Positions 1 through 12,900 of a DNA stretch of 64,000 nt are shown here, in pieces. Under the pieces are notes generated by a model. That model searched no databases, had not been told where the DNA came from, and worked only from the letters and a program-made list of their open reading frames with translations. Positions within the stretch are counted from its first letter, which is position 1. Each line of letters starts with the position of its first letter. Source of the DNA: Owenia fusiformis (lineage: Eukaryota > Annelida > Polychaeta > Sabellida > Oweniidae); contig CAIIXF020000007.1 in NCBI GenBank assembly GCA_903813345.2, positions 1,805,730 to 1,869,729 of the forward strand, in the 5' to 3' direction. The translations under genes were made by a program, and so were the position numbers.

Positions 1-434
1 TAAATATATTGTATAAAATGTATAGATATGACGTGTTTGTAATCACTGCAAATTAGTATGTCATCCCTTTTTATGCCCATAAAATGTATACTTTTCTCAG
101 CAAACAAGTTTGTGTTTTTTCTTGAGTTTGTGTTTGTTTTCCTTGTACCCTTGCATGATTTGGATTTTGCCAGGACGCAAAACAAAAAAATCTACTTCTT
201 ATGGCCTAATATAAATATAAAATCTGATATTATATGTTTTCCTAAAAGTATATAAAAATCCAATTTACCATGGGCTTTACCAATCGGCTTATATGTTTTT
301 TATTATTACAATATTGTAAGAAAAATGTCACAGCATATCACATTTATTATGCCATGTTGTTGGAAAAATTACAATTTATAATGTAACATTTTCATTCACT
401 AAATATGAACAATAATTGTACCATATTGTTTCAG

Positions 435-1419
435 TGAAGGTGAGTTGTACATGAAGTTGAGACAGGAGTATCAGAGGGCAAAGACGTGGCACCAACTTAC
501 TATTGGAGCACAGGTACATATAGATATTATTATTATATTATAAAACCTTTGTCAGGGCAACAGCATGTGTCTCTATGTATTGGGTTCTACTTAGCAAGTG
601 TTCCACTTACAGAGGTTCATGTAAACCAAGTCAATGGATTATGGAACTCTAAAAAGTGTTCCACTTGCTAAGATGTTCTACCAGTGATAAGTTTTACCAA
701 ATAGAGTGTGAATGCTTGTGGAACCAGCTGGGTTTTTATGATGGCAACTGTTTGTTATAATGTGAATGGTATTGGTAATGGAGCATCTCTGAACTGTGTT
801 CAAATTATAGGGGTGTCCACATTGTACAGCATTGCTAAAGTATCAATTTCACTCTTGTTCACCTGAATTGTTTCCCCTGAAAATATCATTTACTATAATT
901 CTACATTAATGAGGATAATTTAATACATCTTGGAATCTGTTATTCATCAAATGAAAGCCTGAAATGTTCATAAAAAATAAAAAACTTTCATTGATTGAAA
1001 ATATGGAAACATCCGTACCACTTCATCTTTGTGGAGACTGCACTCATGTGCTAATCTAAAGAACATTTAATGAAGTAGAACATGTAGAAGCTACGTTTAA
1101 ATACGTTTTATCCTAGCAGGGTTAATTCACTCTACTTCCAATAATCAATAAATCATCTTTTTCACTTCAGGGTGGTGAAATTTTGGATAAGGTTGGCCGA
1201 CCTCGTACTACAACTCCCAAGGTGAAGGTCAAACCAGGGTCAAGTGCCTCAAGAAACAGAGTCCCGATTAGCCACGTTGACACATTGACACTGCCAGAGA
1301 CTGCCCAGAGGAGGGACTACGCACAATATTTACTCAATGAAAGACTCAATAACATTAATATCAAACACAAAAATGATATTAAAAAGATTTACTTGCCCTA
1401 TGTGTCAAATTCATCCTAA
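435..1419 (+). CDS. 3' end of an unrecognised gene (two last exons)
   Basis: Two exons join in frame. Exon 435-513 follows a tttcag acceptor, encodes a segment including GELYMKLRQEYQRAKTW and ends CAG|GTACAT. Exon 1171-1419 follows ttcacttcag, continues GGEILDKVGRPRTTTPKVKV and stops at TAA. The visible C-terminus is about 109 residues, basic and hydrophilic, with no membrane segment or cysteine-rich motif. The first exon opens in phase 1, so upstream exons lie outside the window. An AATAAA at 1882-1887 is a plausible polyadenylation signal about 460 bases after the stop. I do not recognise the family. The joined frame and clean splice sites make a real gene likely, but the identity is unknown. 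Confidence 0.6.
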
Positions 1420-1881
1420 GAAAATTGAAACTGATAGCAATGGATAGAATGGAGTACCAAAATACATGTAGTATGTTGATCTTAAGCATTATTTGTGAAA
1501 ATGTATACAATACAAGAAACGATCTAGAGACAGGGTTGAAACATCAAATTTTTTCATGTGAAACTGTTTAATAATTTGTTTTTTTTTACGTTGTCAGACA
1601 ATGAAGTTACGTTATCACTCATTCAGTGTTGAATGATCACAATCTACCTTTTTAATTCACATAGGTGAGCTATTGTAATCACCCACATGTTAGTTCTACG
1701 AAAAAATGGTATTCTGATATTTGAGCCAACCCCATAAAATGATTTCATGTAATCTGTGAGACAGATCATATTCAATTTATTTCACATGTATGATCTAACA
1801 TACTATATGTGCAGAATATACAGATGTAAGGAAATTGGTGATTAGACATCTATTGTTATTGGCTATGGCTTGTTACCTATC

Positions 1882-1887
1882 AATAAA
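1882..1887 (+). terminator. possible poly(A) signal of the first gene
   Basis: Canonical AATAAA downstream of the stop at 1419. The stretch 1420-1973 is otherwise AT-rich with no open frame that I can support, so it is read as 3' UTR and intergenic DNA. Confidence 0.35.
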
Positions 1888-1982
1888 ATGCAGAATTAAA
1901 TGAGATATTCATGAGAAGACCAACGAATAATGCCAAACAAAAATGCCAAAAATGAGATTTTGTTGTGTTCCACAGTGTAAAC

Positions 1983-2287
1983 CAAGGAGGATTGGCTCCC
2001 AGGATCGAAACTCGATATTTTCCAACAATGAAAACGTCGAAATGTCGTTATTTTCTGAAATTAAAACCGACTATAAATTCAAAATAAACAGTTCAAAAGA
2101 TTCGAACCAATATCTCGATCGTTTCTTGTGAGTTTTGGAATTTTTCGTTTGGAAATAAGACCAAAATTCACGATTTAAATGTTGAAGTGAACAAAATGGC
2201 GGCTGTTTGAATTCGAATTTTGTATTACGACATACCCATATATGGGACAGAATATCGGTGGTGCACTCTGGGAGCCAATCCTCCTTG
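1983..2287. mobile_element. Mutator-like MITE, copy 1 (305 bp, 9-bp TSD)
   Basis: Perfect 20-base terminal inverted repeats CAAGGAGGATTGGCTCCCAG start at 1983 and end at 2287, followed on both sides by a weaker shared CGATATT. The element is flanked by the 9-base direct repeat AGTGTAAAC (1974-1982 and 2288-2296). It has no coding capacity. A 9-base duplication is typical of Mutator-like (MULE) elements; that superfamily assignment is inference. A sister copy lies at 44266-44453. Confidence 0.85.
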
Positions 2288-3038
2288 AGTGTAAACATAG
2301 TAATAGCCTAAACCATGATACCTGTATATGATGTATAAAATTGACTGGGATGATTATTGCACATGTATAATGATTATACAATATATTATATTATTAATAT
2401 ATTATGCATATATTTGAACTGAATACTTAATATTTTTAAAGAGTTCTCCAATTTTAGAAATATCAAACATTGAAACATATTTTACATTAATTTGTTTATA
2501 TCGTATAGGCCTATACCAAAAAAATTGTGTGATTTTGATATATTTCTTAACATCACTGTGATAAATGTATTCATAGATCTATTTATTCTAGTCAATGAAC
2601 TAAACCAAATAGTTATTTAATAATTTGCACTTACATGACTGATTCTATTTTCTATTAATCATTTACAAAATAACTTTAAAGCATAATATTGTAGATATAC
2701 GTGAAGATAAAAGTGAAATACACAATTTATTAAATGTAGAACATCCATCTTATTTTATTTATTCATCAATTTATCAGCTGTTACATTTCATGTTATTCAT
2801 TATTAATGTCACAGTCACATTTGATCTATTGCAACCATATGGTGGCTGTAGCTTCCCAAAATCAAGAGATATATGCTGCATAAAATATAGGGATAAGCAG
2901 TTCGATGTAGATTTTCTATGAATCGATTTTTAAAGCTATGGCTGCTGTATGGTCTCTGTAGAGCAAATGTGACTGAGGCTTAAGTCTCAAGAATGAAATC
3001 TCTTATAGGTCTTTAAACCTCCATGTTGGATCGGAATT

Positions 3039-3975
3039 TCATTTTACAACCTCTCTGTCATTATCATTCACTTTAAGATGGGGAGTGTTCACATTTTGCC
3101 ATTGGAAGCCATTTGAGTACAAATAATCAGCACTACATGAGCTACTACTGCTGCTACTGGATGCAACATGTTTATATGCATCTTTTCTCGGACTAGACAT
3201 CACAATACGTTCTCTGCCTGTCCTACTTATTGTGGATGCACTTCCATTTTTAAGAGATGATGATGTCATGATATAACGTTCATTTGTGATTTTATTGTTG
3301 TCAGTCCAAGGGTTCCTCAGGTTTTGTGTATGTTTGTGTTTGTAAAAACAGACCCCTAAGCAGATAATGATTACTGAAGCTAGAAGTAGGAGAATGATTA
3401 CAGATACGACGATAGCGATACATGTCATATCTTCCATGCATTGTTTGCTTATATTCCTGTTACTGGTATTCTCTGAAAGAATAAATTATGAAATTGGTAA
3501 GCTGGGTATAATAAGAAAACAAACTGTTGTAACCATGGATATAATGACATCATAATTAATGAACAATGGATGTTAGGCATTCATAACAACTTTATTGCCC
3601 CCTGGGTTATTTATGTGGATTCTTTCACATGTATATTTGCCTTACATATGCAAATTGCATGTAGCTCCATGGTAAAAGGTCTGCATGGGCTGATATATGG
3701 GGCATCATATAAAATTGATAAGGAACAGTTTATGTTGTGGCAATAATTCAATTTTCAAAATAATATAATGAGTATTTGGCCAATATGAATTGCAGGCTTA
3801 CCTTGTATAGGAGGGTGTGATGTTGAGTTGACCAATGTCAGTGTTGCAGTCACACCATCAGTCATTCCATCACTATTCAGTTCAATTTCACTTTTTGTTG
3901 ATGTTTCACTCTTTGCTATATGGTCACTTTCATTTGTTGAGAATGGATCTATTGTAGAACTGTTAAAAAAAGAAT
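3039..3975 (-). other. stalk, membrane helix and cytoplasmic tail (exons 20-21)
   Basis: Exon 3975-3802 is Ser/Thr/Asn-rich, suited to a glycosylated stalk. Exon 3472-3039 has a ~25-residue hydrophobic run ([20 protein letters not shown]) followed by the basic stop-transfer YKHKH and a ~100-residue tail rich in serine, including an eight-serine run. Stop TGA is at 3039-3041. The stretch 2297-3038 downstream shows no gene; its TTTATT near 2751 would be an AATAAA on the minus strand. Confidence 0.85.
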
Positions 3976-6900
3976 CTGAAAGAAAAAAGTGAAAAACACT
4001 GATTTAGTCTGGAATATTATGGAGATCTAATCTGCAGACTCAACTCAAACCTCTATATTATCATATCAACCATATTAGTGAATTGTCACATTTTCTGCTG
4101 AAGCGAAGCCTAGTAAAATAAAAGATTTTGATAATTAACTTTAACTTTTTACCTAGAGACTTCCCTAGATTCATACATTAGCACCATGCATAAACAGGAT
4201 ATATGTCACCTCCCTAGACTCAACTGAAATCTTACCTATACATTCTGCCAATACTGAGTTCCATACAAGGCTATGTTTACAAGTACATGTGAAACTTCCT
4301 GGCAGGTTAGAACATCCAGAGACATGTAGACCAGTGCAGTTGTCTGTCCCTTCAGAGCATTCATCAATATCTGCAAGTAAACAGGTAGATATAATTGTTA
4401 AGGTGGGACTACATGTACATTGATCAATTATGACCTTTTGCCCACATGTTAAAACACAAGCCTAAATGTAAAAAGTGGATACTGATTTCATTCTACTTCA
4501 AAAACCTTATTTTATCTGTACTTTAATTATAGGTAATGAGTCGGAACGAAATATTTTTTAGCATTAAATATCTACTGATGCACTGATGGATAAACTGCAA
4601 ATAGAAAATCCCCAACTGGCCTTGTAAAGGTGTTAAAAGAATGTATTGTTTCATATTGAAAAAAAGAAATTGCATTTGTGACTATTAGAAATGCTTTGTA
4701 GATGCTGAAGGTTTACTGTGCATGGCTTATTTTAAACGTGATACGCAGTACCCTGTCTAGGTGGAACACCTTTGGTCCCTCTTAAATGTGTTCCACTTGG
4801 GAGGTGTTCAACTTATAGAGGTTCAACATTAAAGCAGATATGGAATGGTATTTTTAACCTAAAGGAATCAATATAATTTTTTGATAGATGTATTTGGACA
4901 TGTTTTCTCATCAATAGTGTGAAAACTATTTCACTCTAACGATCGTTATAGCTGCTTAATAAGCAATATTCGATTTGGTTGTGACGTTATTGGCCCCCAC
5001 GTGATCTCTCACTGGTCCCCAAGTGGCCAGTTTTGGTCCCATTAGATCATGACGTCATAATGCCAAAATGTTTTGTTATTTGTTTACACAACAATCCTAT
5101 GGTTGCCGTGACGTTGTGATTACTATGGAAAAAATAAACCAAAGCTATATTTTGTATATGACGTTACTAATCACGTGGGGGCCAATTTGATTTATCAGTT
5201 AGTTTTATTTCGTTATCTATGACCGTTAGCAGTTATCTAACATTTATTTTATAATGGCTATCGCAAGAACTCTACGGTGGGCTTACAATGGAGAAAACCG
5301 CATTTTTGTAGCTGCAAATTGAGAAAAGCTATTTCAGTTGTCCTTTAAGTCAGTTGGTCTTGGGACTCAGAAAAGCGTTCCACTGACAGAGGTGTTCCAC
5401 TGACAGAGGTGTTCCACTTTACAGGTTTTACTGTATGTGGTTCCTCAGCTAAGACAGGAATTTTACTTCCATCAGTAAGTATGTAAATGCAGTGAACGGC
5501 TTGTTAAGGGTTTGGTGTTTATACACAAGTTTTGGAGTGTGACTCACCAAGGCATGTCTTCACTCCATCTCCAGTATATCCTGGTTTACAAACGCAACTG
5601 AATGTCTCTAGACTGTTAACACAGTCAGCTTCAATGTGACAGTTGTGTGTGTTAGAAACACATTCATCAACATCTGCAATAAACATTCTCATCAACATCT
5701 GCAATAAACATTCTCACCAACATCTGCAATAAACTCTCTCCTCAACACCTGATTTAACTATAATAAACAACATTTACAACTAATGAGCACACAGCGCAGT
5801 TTCCAAATTTAAATTTTAAAGGATATGTTATTGAGAGATTCCAATAAGAGCAAGTACAAAACTTACAAAAAAATATATATTTCACTGATGATCTTTTTAG
5901 TTGTAATCACTAAGGTTTACATACTCTACAGCTCCTGTTTTTTCTTCTCTGTATTAAAATATAATTAAACTGTGAGCTCATTAGAGAGAATAGGGTATGA
6001 GTTAAGATAGAACTGTTTTTTATAAGGATTCATGTTTATGTTATGAACTAAAATAGGACCAATGAGGATTATTTTCATAAATCGGGTTCAGTACATGCCT
6101 CAAAACGCCACGAGTGACAAGTTATACAAATCCTTAGCAAAAAAATGGTTTAAAAATGATGACTTTTTGAGAATAGCTCACCAACACACTGAATAATAAG
6201 TGGCGTCAAATTTTCCTTGACATCTCTAGTTGCGAGGAACTGCCATGTGTTGTGGATATCTTGTGGCAGAAGTGTAGAATCTTGTACAAAAATATGCGCA
6301 TTGGGAGAGTGTAAAGTGTCACTGATAAACCACATCCCAGCAGGGAGACTGTAATACAAGCTGTAACCATCACTTCCTGTAAAATTCATGTTGGCTTGTG
6401 GTTAGGATGAATTTTAAGTACATGTATCTATAGTTTGCTTCAATCCCTCTTGCAAGAGTAAATCTTAAAGTAAGTAAATCTTCTACATACATTTATGTAA
6501 TGTTCACATTTTTTGGACCATTCTGTATATGGATTCTTAGTTGTATTGTAGTTTGTAATTTTCTTTATTATATTGTCTTCAATAAGCCTCTCAACCCCTG
6601 GATCATTCTTGGGATGGGGCAACAAAGCCGTAGCAAAACTACCTTCATCACCATCTCTTCCAATAGTTTGATTTTGCTTGTTTAAAATGGAGCTTCATGT
6701 ACCAAATATACTTGACTCTGACACTCAATGTACTCAAATCCAATAAAACATCATTCTTCCATCAAAGTGGATTTTTTCCAAACATCAATAATTACAGAAG
6801 GAGGTTCAAGTTTGAGTAAGTTATAAACATAATTATTAATTCAAAATAGTGATGTTAGGGACGATAGTTACAGCTATTAGCTGCTATTGAAAGTGAAAGT

Positions 6901-9900
6901 GAATCATTGAGTTCAATATTATTTCTTCAAAGTATGATATTAATTATGTGTGTGTATGTTGCAAATGTTAATATTATGGTATTGATTACTTAATATATGG
7001 CATTTGTTTTGTTTTTATCCTCTCGCATATTTTTTCCACCATTTGTTTTCTTACCTGTTTGATCTGTATAAAGGGAGCTAGATTGCCTGGGGTTTGCTCA
7101 ATCATAGTCTTGATCAAGTGTATCTGACCAGTTCATATTTACTTTAAAGACTACCTGTTTATATTTTAACTTGAGAAATAATATAACCTGGTAAACATGC
7201 ACCTTTACTTTATTTAGATTATGGGTATAGATATTAATTCATGGCGAAGAACAATTGGTCATTTTAACTGTGCAAGTAATGGGAAAATCAGTACATGCAT
7301 TTCACCTGAAGTGCTGTTTTTAAACGTGGTCACTTCTTCATGGAAGTATATAACTGCAAAGACAATTGAGAAGTCCCAACTTGTGGTATTTGCACTTTTA
7401 CTTCTTACCCTTTTACTTAAGGCAAATCGTCAAAATGTTGTGTTACTAACTATCTCAACTGTATTATTCTGCTACTGCATTGTTGTAGGTTGTATGCTTC
7501 CATTGGGACTTAAATGTCTATATCTACAGATGTGCCAAGATGAAAAAATTTCAAAAAAAGCAGTGCATCTTATTTGTAATATATCTATATTTATATCCTG
7601 GTTTAGCTGTCTATTGTGTTTTATACCCAATACTATAATTGCATTATTGATTATGTCTGGTGACATTGAGTTAAACCCAGGGCCAGTCTTGGGAAGTATT
7701 CCATTGAAATTCATGTTTTCTAATATTAATAGTTTAGGTGCTCATCAGATGTCGAGGTTTGGTGCTCTCAAGAATCGAATCGAGATTGATAATTTTAAGA
7801 TTATTGGTCTTTGTGAAGTTGGCAATCTCACTAAAAATGACATCAGTCATAAATATTGTATCAAAGGGTTTCATCCCCCTATCTATGTAAATGATAACCG
7901 AGGTTTACTCATATATGTGAGTGAAGAAATCCCTAAACCAAAGCTCAGACCTGACTTAATGAATCATTATAATGATGCGCTGTGGATTGATATCAAGGTT
8001 AATCACAAGGTCATAACATATGGACTGTTCTATCGTTCACCCTCAATGAATCGCCAAGAAACTGAAGCTTATTTTAGTAGATTTGAAGACACCTGTTCAC
8101 TTGCAAAATCTAATACTTCTAATATTATTGTTATTAATGGTGACTTCAATGCACGGAGTAAGCATTGGTGGAATGGTGACATTGACAAATATGAAGGTGA
8201 TATTTTACTAAATTCATTGCGAATTCTTGGCCTGACACAACTGATAAATGAACCAACGCGAGTTACGTTAACGAGCAGATCTTGCATTGATCTCCTGATT
8301 TCTAACATTCCTAACATGATTGTATCTCAAACCGTAACGCCTCCAGTAGGCAACACAGATCATAGTACCCTAAGTTTTGAAATGTTAATGGGCACTGTGA
8401 AAAATCCAATATATTTTCAGAGAATATGGCAATATTCTAATGTTGATGTAAATGTGTTAAATGACTCTATACGCGACAGTAACCTTTGCAATATCATCGA
8501 AAATTCAAATGACATGAACCATGTTGGTGGAAATTTCTCCAATTGTTTATTTGATATATATTCCAAATGTATTCCCAACAAGCTTATTAAAGTTAAATCA
8601 AATGATAAACCATGGTTTAATGATCAAATTCGAACTCAGATTAACAAAAGAAATAAATACCATTACAAATTCAGCCACTCTAACAGTCAAGAACATAATC
8701 AAAAGTATCAAGATCAGTGTGCCATAGTCAATGATGCAATCTCTAAAGCAAAAGATGAGCATGAAAAACGCATGATAAATAAAATGGAAACCCAACAGTT
8801 TGGATCTAAATCATATTGGAATGTTGCCTCAAGATTATTTACAGGGACACGTTTAAGCTCTATTCCTGTCTTAGTCGACCAAAATGGCGAAAATGTAATG
8901 ACTGGTAAAGAGAAGGCAAATATATTTTTAGCTCATTTTATTAAAAGTTTTCACATCGGCGATCATTTTGACCCTGTTGTTCTTGACCAAAAACGTACAA
9001 ATGCATCTTTTGATATACTTTCAACAAATAGAGATGAGGTTTATATAGCTTTGATGTCTCTAAATATTAATAAAGCATCTGGGCCTGATCAGATCAGTAA
9101 TAGGATGCTTAAACTTTCAGCACCTGCTCTCGCATTTCCTTTGTCTAAATTAATCAATAAAATATTTTTGACCAACCAGTTCCCGGAATGCTGGAAACTT
9201 GGTAATATCACACCAATCCACAAAAAGAATGATAAGAATACTCCCTCAAATTACAGACCGGTCACACTACTAAGCTGTATTTCAAAGGTTACGGAAAGAA
9301 TTATTTTTAATCAATTATTTCAATTTCTTCAGGATCAGAACCTTCTTTACAACTTACAAAGTGGATTTATCCCTGGTCATGGAACCCAGCTCCAGCTTTT
9401 AACCATAATTGACTATATCACAGATTGCTTAGATAATGGTAACAATGTTAAAAGTATTTTCCTAGATATTTCAGCTGCGTTTGATTCAATGCCGCACATT
9501 CATTTATTAAGTAAGCTTGCAAGTTATGGTTTTGGGGAAAATATCTGTTTCCTAATTAAATCTTACCTGGAAAATCGTAGGGTAAGAGTTGTGATCGATG
9601 GCCAAGAATCTAAATGGTCTGATGAGAACTATATAAATTCAGGAGTGCCTCAAGGGTCTATTTTAGGCCCTTTACTGTTCCTTTTGTATATAAATGATAT
9701 TACCGACAATATTAGCTCAAAATGTTACTTATTTGCTGACGACACTTCTATTTATCAATCCTTCAAAGAGCATGATCTAAATAATAAGATGGCTCTACTG
9801 CAGACTGACCTTAATAATATTTATGAGTGGTCACAAAAATGGAGATTGCAATTTAAGGCCAGCAAAAGTGCAGAACTAACTTTTTTTGACCAAAGAAAAT

Positions 9901-12900
9901 CAGAGTTACAAACTCCACCAATGTTACTTGGTGGTGATATAATTCCTAAAGTCAATGAACATAAGCACCTTGGCTTTACTTTTGACCAAAATTTGTCGTT
10001 TGAACCGCACATTATTCAGGCCTCAAACAAAATTGACAAGCTACTTAACCACTTGAAAAGTTTATCAAAAAAACTCAGTGGAAAACATCTTCAACTCATG
10101 TTTAATTCTTACATTTTGCCACATTTTGACTTCTATGATATACTCTATGGCTGTGCAAACTCCTTGACTCTAAAATGCCTGGATAAATTATATTATAAAG
10201 CTGCTGTGATTTGCTCAGGTGTCATCCACGGATCATCCACCATCAAAACACTCCATACTTTAAATTGGCCATCACTCGAAATCCGTAGGAAATTACATAG
10301 GATGTTCCTAGTTTTTAAAGTTAATAAGGGTAATGCTCCGAATTATGTTAGCTCTATTTTTGCAAAGTTTAAAAGAGCACCTATAAGAGATCTAAGATTA
10401 ACCTTACCATATCACATCCCCGCGAAAAGATCATCAATCCAAAATAGATCATGTGTTTTTTCTTGTTTAGGAGAGTGGAACTCACTTGAGCCAACTTTAA
10501 GAGAGTGCATTAACATACATTCCTTTAAGATGGCATTGACAAAGAGTTTGATGAGCACAAACATAAATTTGGCATCTGATATCAATGTCAGTAGATCACT
10601 TGAAATCTATTTAAACAGAATAAGAGTGGATTTTATATTTAAAGCTCATTTACATGCACATAACTTTGTAAATATTCTTTCGCCAGATTGTGCTTGTGGC
10701 CACACAAATGAAACCACAATTCATGTCCCATTCGACAGAATTATTTTATTACTTTTGAACAACAACTCTGTGATCTAAATATTGGATACAGAAATTTATG
10801 TAAGAACAGGCAGGAAAAACTAAACTTTATTCTTTATGGCCACGAAACACTTAAGAAAGAGCAAAACATTGATATTTTGAAGTTGAGTGCAGTGTTTATC
10901 AGGAACTGTGTTGAGGGACCCCAGGCAGTCTAGTGACCTATTATGCTTAATAGTATCATTACTATCAGATCATTTGCAGACCTAGTTTTGTGAATCATCA
11001 TCCTAAAAGTGGCTTATAATGTACCTTACAAAGCCGCTAATGTATTTGTGTTTATTGTAATAATTTGAAATAAAGAAATACAATATAAAAAAAAAAAAAA
11101 AAAAGCTATTAGCCCTTAAGATACTTACTGGTATAACCTGGTCTATTCTTAGATGTTATAGACCTATCATATACACCATTATAGAACTCGACCCCCACAT
11201 TAGGGTGCATCAACCCTGATATCTCAACTCTGTTGCAAGCCACTGGTAAAACATCTGCAATTAAAACATCATTGTGCAGGGGAAGAGAAAATAAGAAATT
11301 AGGGTATGGAAAGAGCATATTTTTGGCATAATCTCACCACAACAAATAAAAAGTTTGGGTGAATCTAAAAAGAAATAAATCTAATTGCATCTGCTAAACA
11401 TTAGTATTCAGGTCTATTGCCTCCATATGTCCATAGATTTTTACCTCCACATACAAAGACTGACAGATTTCAATAGCCCCAGTCAAAAACATGTTAATTT
11501 AAAGTTCAAATCTAGTGCAAAAAAATCTGAAATCATGAGGAGTCAACCTCGGGTTTACGGAAAAGACCGACCCCACCGACCACCGACCGGTCGGTGTTTT
11601 CCACTGGTAGCCTCAAAACAGGGTTTGAAGAAAATGTGTAAAAGACCGACCATATCATATAAAAGACCGAACATATTTGTAGCCTTAGAATATTAATAAT
11701 TTGATTTTGAATGTCAATCGTTGGACTAGGCAACGTTTTTTACCGATTTTGTACCTTGCAACGAATGGCAAGCAAAAAAATTGGTCATGACCGTCTCCTC
11801 TCGATTAATTGTCCTGCCTTAGGTCCTAGCCTATCATTAACCAACCTATCGTTTCTACGGATTCTAATTTTTTACTGAAATTTAACAATTTCGAAACAAA
11901 AATGATTTGTTATCGTCATAGCCTACTGAATACTGAACACGATATTATGTTACATGCGTTCTCTTATCGGGATTAAAAGTGACTTACCATTTCAGTACAC
12001 CATTAGAAAGCTTTTTTTTGTCATATCAAATGTAGTTTTACCAGTTGACGTTTAACAACTGAGAAATCAAACATAACGTTACGACGTCAACATCGACAAT
12101 GTTTGTGTGTTTTTGTTATTGCGTTTCATATGAATGAAGAATGAACTTAATGCAATGTTACGTGCGTTTTTTTCCAAAGTGACTAACCAGGATGAAATTG
12201 GTCTTCTAACAACTGAAACATCACTTAAAAATATGACATTACACACCACGACGATGTAACGTTTTCATCGTGATTTTAAATGATAATCATACGTTTTTAA
12301 ATCACGACCTAGTAAAAGTACTATAGTCATTGGATTCCCAGTTTTAGTTTTACTTCTAATTTTGCATTTTTCATCTTTATGTAAAAGACCGTCAGCCGAC
12401 CACCGACCACATGTACCAAACTGTGGAGAGTGACTGGTCGGTGGTCGGCGGTCGGTGTTTTACGTAAACCCGTCAACCTCCCCATTGATTGACAACAAGA
12501 AGCCTGGATCAACCTTGCACTCATCAATCCATGGAATCAACTGTATACTTATATCTAATATTATAATAAAGAAACTCACCAATATTTTATATATTGTACA
12601 TTACATTGATAATTTTAGTATGGCTAAACCAACGTACCAATGCAGCTGATGTTGACATTTGGGTAAAAGCCGAACCCTCCACCTGTGGAGTATTTCACAT
12701 AGGCGCCTTGTTCAATGTCCTCAGGGTAGTAAGCTGCATCATTGAATTGTATCACTTGTCTCGTACTTCCTGGTGTGGTCCCTACAGTGGAGTTAAACAT
12801 GTTAATTCTTTTGAGATTTAAATGAGATGAATATGTTGTATTATTATCAAGTGTGTTGCTCATACATACTAAAATGCTGCAAACAAAACATGACCAAACT

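Larger units (their letters stand above)
4236..5673 (-). other. two calcium-binding EGF domains (exons 18-19)
   Basis: Exon 5673-5548 opens [12 protein letters not shown] and ends [13 protein letters not shown]. Exon 4370-4236 opens [12 protein letters not shown]. The D-x-D/N-E-C start is the calcium-binding EGF signature. Both exons are phase 1-1, the standard mobile EGF exon. Confidence 0.92.
6882..11103 (+). mobile_element. near-complete APE-type non-LTR retrotransposon with 2A motif (10-bp TSD)
   Basis: Boundaries come from the 10-base direct repeat AGCTATTAGC at 6872-6881 and 11104-11113. The element has a ~340-base leader, one long ORF (7221-10778, with the frame continuing after a frameshift to ~10933), AATAAA at 11069-11074 and an A18-like tail. 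It sits antisense in the intron between exons 16 and 17 of the pseudo-astacin gene, with its tail about 15 bases from the 5' splice site of exon 16. A real poly(A) tail differs from the short-repeat tails usual in CR1/L2. I place it in the jockey/CR1/Crack group from the RT blocks, with clade uncertain. Confidence 0.9.

Noticed and set aside
1943-2131. 62-codon frame starting MPKMRFCCVPQC as a complete gene
   Set aside because: After codon 13 it runs into the transposon inverted repeat; only the first residues resemble a THAP start.
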